From: Neoceratodus forsteri
Taxonomy: Eukaryota; Chordata; Ceratodontiformes; Ceratodontidae
Length of the DNA: 64,000 bases
Reading direction: 5' to 3'
Assembly: GCA_016271365.2 (NCBI GenBank)
Contig: CM028131.1
Coordinates: 167,156,501 to 167,220,500, forward strand
Below the pieces are notes generated by a model. The model did not search any database, had not been told where the DNA came from, and saw only the letters and a program-made list of their open reading frames with translations. This document shows positions 22,931 to 33,694 of the stretch, in pieces (positions within the stretch are counted from its first letter, which is position 1; every line of letters begins with the position of its first letter). Position numbers and translations under genes: made by a program.

Positions 22931-24535
22931 TGGAGGAACCACTGGTAGGGAGTGACCACTAGACAGTATGATTCCAGTCCCAGCTGGGCAGGGAGAGGGG
23001 AGTATTTGGCACAAAGTTGCTAGATTTTAGAAAGGCTGACTTCAAAAAGATGGGTGAAGTGGCGTAAGGGTTCCTGGACAGAATTCAGCCTAATATGGAC
23101 ACGAATCGGAGGTGGGAACTCATTAAGCTAGGGATAGTGGAGGCAACAAATTCCTACAGCAAGGCCCAAAGTAAAAAAGCTAGGGTGAAGAAACCTAGCT
23201 GTATGAGCAAGGTTGGTATAGACAGGGTGAGGAGGAAAAGAGTCACCTTTAGCAGATTCAAGAGAACTAGGAGGGGAAAGGACAAGGAAGAAGATCTGAA
23301 GGAAGCGAAGGAGGTGACCAGGGAAGCAAGGGCAGCAAAAGGTGTCAAGCGAGCTCAGGCTGGCGAAGGGAAATAAGGAGGGGGAAACAAGTCTTCAGGT
23401 ACATCAGGGAGAAAAAAGGTTGTAAGGACCAAATAGTAAGGATTAAGAAGTGGGGGAATGGGTGGAAATGGGGCAAAAAGGCAGAAGTACTTAATGACCA
23501 CTTCTTCTTAGTTTTTACCAAAGAGAAAGGGGGGGTACTTAAGGTTGATGGGGAAGATAGGATCAGAGGGGGAAGGGGTGATGGATGGGGAAATCACAGA
23601 AGGTAGAATGCTAGAAGGGTTAAAGGCACTGAGGGTGGACAAGGCACCGGACCAGATGGCATACACCCTAGGGTACTGAAAGAGTTGGCAGAGGTCCTGG
23701 CAGTCCCATTGGCAGGAGTATTTAATACCTCTCTGGACTCAGGGTGTGTACCTCAGGACTGGAGGATGGCTCACGTGGTTCCACTCCATAAGAGCAGTCC
23801 CAAAGATGAACCAGGAGAACTATAGACCAGTGAGTCTCATGTTCATAGTGGGGGAAACTGATGGAAACAATCCGATGGAGAGGCTGGTGACCCTGCTGGA
23901 AGGCAGTAGGGGCAGGACAGTCGGCAGCATGGCTTTGTCAAGGGCAGATCCTGCCAGACCAACCTAGTGGACTACTATGACTGGGTGACTAGGGAAATGG
24001 GCAAAGCGCATGAGATTGATGTCCTGTACTGGACTTCAGTAAGGCATTTAACTTAGTGCCACATGGAAGACTTGCATGTAAGCTAAGGGGCACGGGGTGG
24101 GGGCAACATCGGTGGGGTGGGTAGAGAACTAAACTGCAGGGACAGCAGTAGAGATTGGTGGTGGGAGATGAATTATCATCCCCCGGGGCAGTGACAAGCG
24201 GGATCCCACAGGGGTCAGTGCTGGGGCCAGTGCTATTTGGGGTATTTATTGCAGACGTATTAGTAGGTGTAAATAGCAAGATCAGTCTATTTGTAGATGA
24301 CACTAAGATGGGAGCAATGATGGATGACCAATGGGGTTGGGTTGTCACAGGGATTGCAGGAAGATCTAACAAGGCTGGAGACATGGTCTGACACCTGGCA
24401 ACTTAGTTTCAATGCCAAAAAATGCAAGCTGCTGCATTTCGAGTCAAAGAATCCAAAGAGGAGCCACCATCACAGGTTGGCAGGTATAGCACAGAGTCCA
24501 CCACAATGTGATGGATTTGATATGGGTGAAACATG
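22931..24535 (+). pseudogene. CR1 ORF2 linker and RT fragment (copy J), heavily frameshifted
   Basis: The plus strand has LLDFRKADFKKMGEVA (23020-23070), the linker with RWELIKLGIVEATNSY, a lysine/arginine-rich region, KAEVLNDHFF (23480), NYRPVSLMFIVG (23820-23860), SVLGPVLFGVFIADV (24215-24260) and ISLFVDDTKMGA, then WQLSFNAKKCKLLHF. The catalytic motif is FVDD, keeping both aspartates. Many frameshifts are present. The 3' end is truncated near 24535, before the CR1 tail. Confidence 0.8.
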
Positions 24536-24889
24536 AGGGACTGACCGCACTGTAGACTGATACCATATGTTTGTTCTCAGGGACAGACAGAGGGTGAGCA
24601 GGAAGAGTACAAGCTTTCTCACACAGTGCTGCAGATAGTGCTGGTAAAAGGTGAGGGAGGGCCAGAACTGATGCCCGAAGTCCTCTGCTTACACACAGGG
24701 ACAGATATGGTGTGGGCCGGTGTAATACATGCTTCCCAACATTGTGATGTAATTAGTTCATTTCTTCTCAAAAAGTGTACGCAAGGAAACGTGGTGCTCT
24801 ACAGTTAAACAAATCACATATGCAAACCAAAAACTGGAGCATTCTCTCTCATCTTCAAATACCACCAAGGCACTTCAAGAGAATTATGA
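24536..24889. other. Unassigned intergenic segment
   Basis: Nothing recognisable; no ORF or repeat block identified. Confidence 0.3.
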
Positions 24890-25182
24890 ACTTTTATTAA
24901 GCAAAATAATGACACATATTGCCTGCTTATGAACAGTACAGCTGTCATTTTTCATATCCTGCCTGAAATATGCATTTATACATCTGGTGCAGAATAGCGT
25001 GGTCGCTGTGGGACATCAATGTTCAGGACAGATTAGGAAAATCATAGTGACACTGTTCATGAGCAGAGGTCACAAAATGCCTATGTTGAAAATTTGGTGA
25101 AAAAAGTCCACTAAATGACTACGTTAAGTGCACGCATTGCACAGTTTCCATGTTTGTAGTGCAAATACCAACAAACTTCCGG
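24890..25182. repeat. Single 290-bp repeat unit
   Basis: It contains GAACAGTACAGCTGTCATTT and GTGACACTGTTCATGAGCAG, the two marker motifs of the array at 27260-29011, in the same order and spacing. It is followed directly by the 470-bp tail segment, as the array is. Confidence 0.85.
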
Positions 25183-25660
25183 GCCATTAGGGTTTCTAAC
25201 CATAACATCCAACCCTGTACAGACTGACAGGCATCAGGGGTCTGCCTTTGGATTGCTGACTGTAATGCTCATGCCATTCCACCCCCACCCCACCACCCTG
25301 CAGCCAGTGACAGGCATCAAGGTGTACCTTGGACTCTTCGGCCCCAGAGTTCACCCCATTCTCCTATACTGCACCCATTCAGCATATGTCCTTATGGAAT
25401 GGGGTGACTGTAAACCAAACACCCCAAGGCACATCTCAACACATGTCGGTGTCTGCAGGATAGGGTGAAGTGAAATGATATGAACATTATGGATGACAAC
25501 CCAAATGCATACCCCAGTGCCTGTCCGTCTCTGCAGGGTGGAGGTGGGGCTGATGTGAAGTTCAATACTTCACTGCCATTCCTACTCTGCATCTCAAACT
25601 CCTGCATTTCCAATGCTAATACCAGCAAGCAAACATTCGGCATTGGCAAATGCTCTACTG
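25183..25660. repeat. 470-bp tail segment, copy 1
   Basis: It starts GGGTTTCTAACCATAAC and ends ATTCGGCATTGGCAAATG. It matches 29017-29485 in the same order, including CCCAACCCTGTASAGA-like, CCTTGGACTCTTCGGCCCC and CAGCAAGCAAACATTCGGCA. Both copies lie immediately to the right of a 290-bp unit. Function unknown. Confidence 0.85.
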
Positions 25661-26802
25661 CATAATCTGGGACCAGCCCTTTGTAACATTTAAACAGGAC
25701 ATCTAATACATGTAGATTATACGGCTCTGTAGATTCATTCAGTTCAAACTGATATACAGTAAACAGTGATGTTTCATATATAGAACCTAGATAATGAAGT
25801 TTGCAAATTTATTATAAAAAATATGCAGCTTAACCACCATAAGCTTTTCTTTCCAAAACACACTGTATGTTTCCTAGAATTGCCAGTCATGTGGTGGTTA
25901 TGCTGTGTCAATCTCTAAAGACTGATTCACAAGAATTCATTATTTTATGAGACTCTAAAAGTGATTTTTACTGGTTCTGTAACAATATTGCCTGCAGTAC
26001 TGTGCCCTGTTCTAGGGCCAAAGTGCTGCTTCGCTCCCTGCAGCTTTCTATGTGCAGTGGCATTCATAGGTTTTACTTAGCTGAAACCTGTATGGTTTTT
26101 ACTTTATTTTAAAGTTGGCTAATGAAATCTGTACTGATTTGGGCCATTTTGGTCTACAGTATGCAGTTTTTTTTTTGTTTACTGATATTACAATTTAGAA
26201 ACTTGTTGCCAGTAACTGCAGTTTGGATGCCGTACCCGAAGCGCTGCACCATGAACCATTGCTTTGAATCTGCACCCAGAGAAGGAACCCGACTCAGGGA
26301 ACAGCAGCAAAATGTATGGAAGATGCTGGTGGAGATTTTCAGGAAAAGGTTCTTATCTGCTGTGGAGACATGGAGTGGATATGGAACATTGCAGTTGCAC
26401 AGTATGTGCTTAAATGCTTGTATTTATTTTGAAGAAGGTATGCTACCTTTGCCTAGGGACTTGGTGGTCCTGTTTTACATTTGACATCCTAAGTTTACTG
26501 TGTTCAGTGGAGCATTTCTGTTTCCTTTTATGTTTGCTTGCACGCATGTGCAAGAAACATAGTGCCATCATCCGAGATTTCGGAGGTGTGTCACCCCCTC
26601 TTTCAATTCAGTCAGTGTGTTGGCTGTCTATGACAAGCTCCAAAATGCAGTGGCATACAGTTGAAAGGGGGAGCTACGCTTCAGTGAGCAGCAATAAGAT
26701 ATCGCCTGCTCCTGCGCAGCCCCCTACACACACACACACACACACACACGACGACATACCGCGTGCTGCCTCCCCAAGCACACACTCTATATAGCTGACG
26801 GC
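25661..26802. other. Unassigned region between the two repeat copies
   Basis: No gene is supported. The open frame at 26122-26484 has no recognisable domain and unremarkable composition. An (AC)n microsatellite lies at 26727-26750. This segment may have been inserted into a formerly continuous array. Confidence 0.35.
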
Positions 26803-27065
26803 GGTGCCCAATCCCCGCCGGGCTGTGCTGCGCCCAAAGCCTCCCAAATGCCACGCTGGTGCCCACCCCAGTGTGGCAACTCAGTATAGCTGCCAGGTGC
26901 CCAACTTCGTCGGGCTTCACTCTCCCCTGAGTAAGCAAGGTGCCACACTGGGAGCCCACCCTAGCGTGGCAATGATGTTGTACGACGGGGTGCCCAATCC
27001 CCATCAGCTGTATGCCCCCAACTGTCCTTGTGCCATGCTGGGAGCCCACCCAGCGTGGCAAACGC
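26803..27065. repeat. 93-bp GC-rich tandem repeat, about three units
   Basis: GGTGCCCAA recurs at 26803, 26896 and 26989, and each unit contains a GCCACRCTGGKRGCCCACC-like segment. It lies just left of the 290-bp array. Reading frames across it are not genes. Confidence 0.75.
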
Positions 27066-27259
27066 CCGCATCCTCATTGAAAAAACCTGTAAAGAAAAAC
27101 GGTCCCACGTAGTCTCCCTGGCCCCTCCCACAACCCAAACCCACCCCTGTGCACCCTGCCTCCCACACCCCCCCCCCATACTTACCTCCGGACCTCAGCG
27201 CGATGATCTTCGGTGGACCGGGAACACGTCTGCGCTCTTCAACGCTGACCGCGAACTGA

Positions 27260-29011
27260 GGAAATGCCGGTAAGCTGTATAATGGGCTAGATAGGGTTTT
27301 TTCAACTTTGTTGCATATCTCAGGTATTTTTTGGAATTTTTGCACCAGATTTTCAACATGGGGTTTATGGGACCCCTTCTCATGAATGATGTCACTGTCA
27401 TGGCATTATTCGGGCCCAAAGGGTGATTTCGCAGTCACTGCACAGTCACTGCGCGAAATCACCTTTCAGGACCAATTAATGAAATGACACTGCCAGTGTT
27501 CATAAGGTGGGCCTCAAGAAGCCTATTTTGAAAATTTGGTGGAAAATTCAAAATCTACTGTTTTTATTTAGCGTGTTGGCGCAGTTCCTACGTGATGCTC
27601 GTAAGTTCGTGAATTTCAATATTTTCACTCAGATTTTAATATTGCCATTTTAACACACCTTCTTATGAATAGTACAGCTGTCATTTTTCACATCTCACCC
27701 AAAACGTTTTGGCCATGTAGCCGGAATGGCGCAGTCGGTGTGCAAAACCAATGTACGGGCAAATTAAGAAACCACAGTGACACTGTTCATGAGCAGAGGT
27801 CTTAAATGGCTATGTTGAAAATTTGGTGAAAAATTCTAACAATGACTGTTTTATTTAGGTTGTGTAGTTCCTACGACAAACAGAAAGTTCAAGAATTTTC
27901 ACATTATCAGATATTTTTCAACATTGCCATTTTACCACACCTTCTTATGAGCAGTACAGCTGTCATTTTTATATCTCACCCAAACGTGTTTTGCCATGTA
28001 GCGCACAATGGCGAGTCGAGCGAAATCAATGTATGGGACAAATTAAGAAAATCACAGTGACACTGTTCATGAGCAGAGGTCTTAAAATGGCTATGTTGAA
28101 ATCTGGTGAAAAATTCCTAAAATGACTGTTTTATTTAACGCATGCTATGCAGTTCCTATGCATGCTCATAAGTTTGCAAATTTAATATTTTCACTCCAGA
28201 TTTTCAACATTGCCATTTTATTACACTTTCTTGTGAACAGTACAGCTGCCATTTTTCATATGCCACCTAAAATGTGTTTTCGCACATGTAGCGCACAATG
28301 GTGCTGTTGGTGTGCGAAAGCAATGTTTGGGACAGATTAAGAAAATCACAGTTACACTGTTCATGAGCAGAGGTCTTAAAATGGCTATGTTGAAAATTTG
28401 GTGACAAAAGTCCATAAAATGACTGTGTTATGAGTGAGCATTGCGCAGTTTCCATGCACCCTTGTAAGTTCATGACTTTGTAATATTTTAAGTCCAGATT
28501 TTCACCAGTGGCATTTTTCCACACTTCCTTATTTACAGTACAGCTGTCATTTTTCACAACATGGCCAAAGTGTGTTTTCACACTTTCAGGGCAGAGATGC
28601 ATGGTCGCTGTGGGAAGTCATTGTTCAGGACAGATAAAGAAAATCACAGTGACACTGTTCATGATCGGAGGTACCAAAATGCCTGAGTTGACAATCTGCT
28701 GTAAAAAAATCCCCAACCTAATTATATTACGGGTGTGCATTTCACAGTTTCTATGTACGCTCGTGACTTCACCATTTTTTTAAATATTTTTACTGCAGAT
28801 TTGCAACATTGCCATTTTTTACACCTCCCCATGAACAGTACAGCTGTCATTTTTTACATCCTGTTCGGGAATGTTTTTGCACCTGTGGTGCTAAATGCCG
28901 TAGTCGCTGTGCATAAGCAGCTTTCGGCTAAGAAACTGATATTCCCTCTGTTCATGAGGTGGGGTCACAAAATCCATGTTGAACATTTGGAGTGAAAATA
29001 CCAATGAATGC
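27260..29011. repeat. Tandem array of a 290-bp unit with internal dyads, about six units
   Basis: The marker GACACTGTTCATGAGCAGAGG or a variant recurs near 27480, 27771, 28051, 28345, 28637 and 28937, giving a period of about 280-297 bp. Each unit also has TATGARCAGTACAGCTGTCA about 110 bp upstream, which pairs partly with the marker in inverted orientation, so each unit could form a hairpin. A strong local hairpin lies at 27417-27473. Confidence 0.85.
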
Positions 29012-29490
29012 CTGAGGTGTTAGGGTTTCCAACCATAACGCCCAACCCTGTAGAGAATGACAGGCATCAGGGGTGTGACTTGGGATTCTTGCCTGTAATG
29101 CTCATACCATTCCACACCCTGCAGCCAGTGAGAGGCATCGAGGTATGCCTTGGACTCTTCGGCCCCCAAGTTCACCCCATTCTCCTATATCACACCCATC
29201 TCACTGTATTTCCTAATGGAATGGGGTGCGCATAAGGGCCAAAGACCCCAAGGAACACCGTGACACTTGCCAGTGTCTGCAGGGTGGGGTGTACTGGAAT
29301 GGCGTGGCCGTTATGCCTGATGACCCAAAGGCACACCCCAATGCCTGTCACTCTCTGCAGGGTGGTGGTGGGGTTGGTTTCAGTTCAATACTTCACTGCC
29401 ATTCCTATTACACAGCTCTGTAACTTCTACACTACCACTGCCAATGCCAGCAAGCAAACATTCGGCATTGACAAATGTTTTTTTATTTAG
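29012..29490. repeat. 470-bp tail segment, copy 2
   Basis: Matches 25183-25660 across its length in the same orientation, ending CATTCGGCATTGACAAATG. It follows the last 290-bp unit at the same junction as copy 1. Confidence 0.85.
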
Positions 29491-30680
29491 GTGATCACAG
29501 CTTCTAAAATTCTGGTTAAAAAAGAAGTACCTGGAAGTAAACTAATGAGTGATTACATATGATAGAAAACTTACTGAAATTGAAATGAGTGGTAGGATTT
29601 GCTGTTATTTATGTTTTATGTATTTTTATAAAATGGCAAGAAAAAATCTAGAAATCTCATTGGCCAAGAGACATCAGCTGACCATACATTAAGTCTCTAT
29701 ATATGCACAGTCATCCTGGTCCTAAACCACATCACACAATGAGCAAATCAGTTCTCCTACAACCGGAACTATCTTCCATCAAGCTCCCTAAAACCAGAAC
29801 TGATCTTCCACCACAGACATGGCTGTTACATTTACACAGTGGAAACCTTCAACTGGGCCCTAAAAATAAAACTACCTTAAACATAAAATAAAACAAATTC
29901 ACTAAATGTTGTTTACCAGATCAACACACTCTCCTTACACACATAGACAAATTAGAAACATTAAGTATTGTTTACAGTTTTTCATTACAACTGTTTCTTT
30001 GCTAACAGTGAAAATCCCCCTTCTATCTTTACCTGCTTATCAAGGAAATCTCTTCTCCTTTCCCTGACAGTGAGATAATTGAGTATCTAGCTCTAAAACA
30101 GGACTTTGTTGTCTGTGTGTACAGTATGTTAGTAGAAGAACATTCTGCTAGTAGAACTGAGCACAATTTTGAATCCCTGTATTCCATGGTAAACATTCCA
30201 TGATAAACATTCCATTTCTTGGAGGAAAAAAAACAGAAAGAAGAAAGTAAGCAATAATACTATATAAACAAAGAGAAAAGGTGGTGGTAAATGACTCACC
30301 CTGCTGCTTATCTTTTAGGACAGAGCGAGCAGTTCTTGATGCTGTCAGTAAGTGTGGCAGTTTTGAACCATGCTCATGCTTGCAGTACCAGGGAACCGAG
30401 AAGCCTCTGTTATGGCTTTGTTTTAGTTTTGTCTACAGACTGAGAAGAAAGAAATAAAGTAAGGGGGCTATGTGTCATACTTAGAATGAGTAAAACAGCA
30501 TTTGTGAATTGTTGTAGCAGGCAGGGGAATATGAAGCTTAAGTGGGCAGGGAGGTACACAATGTATAACACTACTGTAATCTAGCACCAATAGGCTATGT
30601 TAAAAGTACAGATTCACTTACATTTTTACTTGTTTAAAAATGTGTTTCAAAATAAAAAAACTGCTTCTTAAAGTAAATGG
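29491..30680. other. Unassigned, possibly unique sequence
   Basis: AT-rich, with no LINE blocks and no long ORF. A short tandem duplication of AAACATTCCATG-like sequence occurs near 30190. A splice-like pair around 30318/30348 was considered and not accepted. Confidence 0.35.
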
Positions 30681-30837
30681 CCATTTTATAAGTGCAGTAA
30701 GACGTTCCGGGGTTTCACATTCCTGTGTGATAATCTCGTAACGATACCGCACTCGCCACTTCATGCCTAATTACGCCCCTAGGAGTGCAGTTATCACACC
30801 ATAATGCACACCCCATTGTGTCTTATTGCTTACATAA
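30681..30837. mobile_element. MITE, copy 1
   Basis: About 157 bp with inverted ends. The left end reads TTATAAGTGCAGTAAGAC, and the right end, reverse-complemented, reads TTATGTAAGCAATAAGAC. An inner inverted pair (GTGTGATAA and TTATCACAC) extends the palindrome. The same structure occurs at 44584-44749. The superfamily is not determined. Confidence 0.75.
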
Positions 30838-31587
30838 AGGTTGATAGATAGGTCATCAATTTGTCCGGCTACATCGTTTACTTGTGACAGCTTTAAATGT
30901 CGGCAAATGTAATATCGGCAAAATGTATGGCCACTATTTGTCCCCACGACAATATGCCTGCATCATATTGTCCATGACATTTAGTCTGGGGACAAATCGT
31001 CCACTCATGTCTAATTCACTAAGGGGGGGCATGCAAATGAACCCATTAGAATTGCAGACAGTGTATACTGTGAACTGTCATTGGCAATTCAGTCAGCGGG
31101 CAGCAGTGGATGTGAGAAGGCTGTGCTGCTCACTGACCGATGGGAAGTACTGTTGCGGGGGGACCGGAGTGGGATGTGGTTACCATAGTCAATGGGGAGT
31201 TGGGGGGACCACTGCACTATGGAAATTATATACATACAGCATGGGTGGCAGATCAGGACCTGGGAGGAGCCACTACATTATGGAAACAGGATTTTGTTCT
31301 ATTATGAAGGAATCGGGGACCGGGGAGGAGATGGGACACTATACATATTAAAAGGAATTTTATTTTTTATTGTGTCTGCTATCAGGGACCAGGGAGGGGG
31401 TGGAACACTGGGTTTATTTTTCATTATGTCCATTATTGGCCTGGAGGAGGGGATACAGTACCAATGCAACCCTCTCAGGTTTGAGGGGAGTAATGCCAGG
31501 TTTTTCCAGGCAGTAATTTGCTCCATGCAATGGCATTTGCGAAAAGCCATTACATGGAGCAAATGTTTGCTAATGGGATTGCAGGGA
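30838..31587. other. Unassigned region with short repeats and one strong hairpin
   Basis: The phrase WATTTGTCC recurs near 30860, 30930 and 30990. GGGGACCRGGGAGG-like blocks recur near 31257, 31315 and 31385 at about 60-70 bp spacing. No coding region is supported. The hairpin at 31516-31564 is listed separately. Confidence 0.4.
31516..31564. other. 19-bp-stem hairpin
   Basis: ATTTGCTCCATGCAATGGC (31516-31534) pairs with GCCATTACATGGAGCAAAT (31546-31564) with one mismatch around an 11-base loop. It lies about 24 bp from the 3' end of the LINE at 31588. Confidence 0.8.
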
Positions 31588-33184
31588 TTTATTTATTTAT
31601 GATCATGGGCCAACACCTTTGAGAACAAGCTCATTTAATAGGTTCCATGTCAGAGGTTATGCAAAGTGATAACAAGGAAAAATAGAGTTCCATAGGTACA
31701 TCACAGTCATTAAATGAGCAGCTTAGGCGACAACTATCATACACAGAGAAAGATCATTGTACGAGTAGGAGGAAGTGCAGAAAGGAGTAGGCAGTGGGTA
31801 ATCAACCAGTGCAGAGGAACACAGTAGTTTACAGCACTTAGGAAATTGAGTGCAGGCTGGAGCCAGAAGTCAGAACAGGGGGTGGAAACATCAGCCCAGC
31901 AGGCATCATTAGTAGTGCAGGAGAAAGGAGTAGAGAGAGAGAGAAGTTAGGGTGTGTAGGGCATGAGGTGAACACTGCATGAGGATATTGGTGATACGGA
32001 AGGTAGCAAGAAGGGGGAGTGGGTGATCAGGGAGAGCAGCTAAGGGAAGAGGTTGGCGAAGGCTACATGTAGACAGGGTCTGGAGGTGGGGTAAGTGCAA
32101 TAGATGGACACAGGTGTTAAGTCACCAAGGAGCTAGGTTACAGGAAGCAGTCACAGCTGGGGCTCCCAACAAGCTTGAGTTTCAGTTTTCTTTTGAACGG
32201 GCCTAAATAGGAAGTTGAAGAGATGTCGGTAGGGAGTGAGTTCTGCCAATGTGGTGCTCGAAACACGAAGGATCTCTGACCCATGGAAGTCCTACAATGT
32301 GGAATTTTGAAGATTTGGCTGTCTGAGCTGCATGTGGCATGAATGTTGTCGCAAGGGGAGAAGAGATTCTGTTCACCTGTGGGCATCAAGCCAAGACTAA
32401 CTGTTTCGTGAGGAAGCAGGATTGGAGCATAAGTCTGTTTGAGAACTTTAGCCAGTTAGCCTGTACATATAGGTCGCAGGTGTAAATCAACCTTGGGGAT
32501 CCAGTAACAAGCTGACAGGCTTTGTTGCGGGCAACTTTTATTCATTGAAGGACGGTGTCAGAGGCTGACTCATACATTGCTAGCCCATAGTCAATGAGAG
32601 TTACCAGGGAACTATGGACTGCTAGCTTGAGTGCCTCTGGGTCACGCTATGCTTGTGCCTGTGCAACAGCCCAATGCATGTATTGACGGCCTTAGCAACA
32701 TTGTCAATGTGTTGGGCAAACAACAAGTGCTGTTCACCGTAATCCCCAGGTATTTAAAGTGAGGCACAAGCTCCAGGGAAGTACACGCCTCACTGGTGAT
32801 AAGGAGAGGGTGTGATTTGTGCTGATTGTGGATGGTGGAGAACAGCATTATTTTTGTATTTTTATAGTTCATCACTAGTTTGTACTCTTTGAACCAGCTT
32901 TCAACAGCTGTAAAATTGCACTGCAGCTTGCTTTGCAGGGCAGCGGGGTCAGAGTCATTGGTAAACAGGACAACATCATCACTGTAAAGTAGATGACATT
33001 AGCATGAGAGTTTATTTAGAAAAATGCTAAAAAGAAGTGGGCCCAGAATGGAACCTTGTGGAGCTCCAGAGAGGACAGGTCGGCTATCCAACAGGGTATT
33101 ACCAATCTTGACTTGCTGAGACCGGTTCATTAAGTAGGTGGTGAACCATGCAACTACAGTATATCTGTTGAGAGACCAAGAAAT
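31588..33184 (-). pseudogene. Jockey-superfamily LINE 3' half (L2/Rex-like)
   Basis: On the minus strand from 33184: a block compatible with LLDSRPVLSGAPQGSILGP (33050-33110), the catalytic LLYSDDVVLFTND (32955-32995), KNTKIMLFST and FKYLGITVNS (32740-32860), and near the end RAPHWQNSLPTDIS with FKRKLKLKL (32160-32270). An untranslated tail ends in (TTTA)n at 31588-31600. The RT palm is cut at 33184, so the copy is 5'-truncated. Stops are frequent. The YSDD motif retains both aspartates. The 3' tail and sequence differ from the CR1 copies. Confidence 0.7.
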
Positions 33185-33694
33185 ATGCAGGTCCCCTCCC
33201 CTTCATTGGCACTGCGGCTTCCCCTCACTACTTTGCCCTACGCAAACTCAGTTTCCGGGGGCAAACTGGGCTTTGTGAATACCAACTCTGGGCAAAACCC
33301 AGTTTTCACCAGGCAAATTGGGTTTGCGCCTGGGCAAGGTTTTGTGAATCTGGCCCCTGGATTTTTGAACTGCTACCTACACAGTCTACTACCAAACTTC
33401 CATTGGTGTTTTGTTCCCAAAAGTGGAACTTTTTCAACACAAAAAAAGTGTGAGTATCAAGATAAATGAATTGCAAATTGCACATTACATGCCTGGTGCT
33501 TTGTGCCTCCTATTTACACGGGCAAAACTGGTGGGGTAAGTTGTGAGACTTTTTCTGTTGCTGCACTGTCTGTTGTAAGCCCTATGCATCTCTGTACTGT
33601 GGGCAACCCCTTTTTTGGTGTTTCCTAACATTCCTCCTGAATTTGCCAACCTTAAACTTCAGAGCATGTCTCCTCATTCTGCTGAAGAACACCA
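33185..33694. other. Unassigned segment
   Basis: GGCAAACTGGG-like and GGCAAATTGGG-like repeats occur at 33260-33330, followed by AATCTGGCCCCTGG at about 33347, which resembles the end of a DNA-transposon remnant. No gene is seen. Confidence 0.35.

Noticed and set aside
26122..26484. 120-codon plus-strand ORF
   Set aside because: No domain, no homology I recognise, and length within chance expectation for this window.
30319..30347. Possible 29-nt micro-exon between TCTTTTAG and GTAAGT
   Set aside because: Splice-like pairs this short occur by chance, and no neighbouring exon or reading frame supports it.
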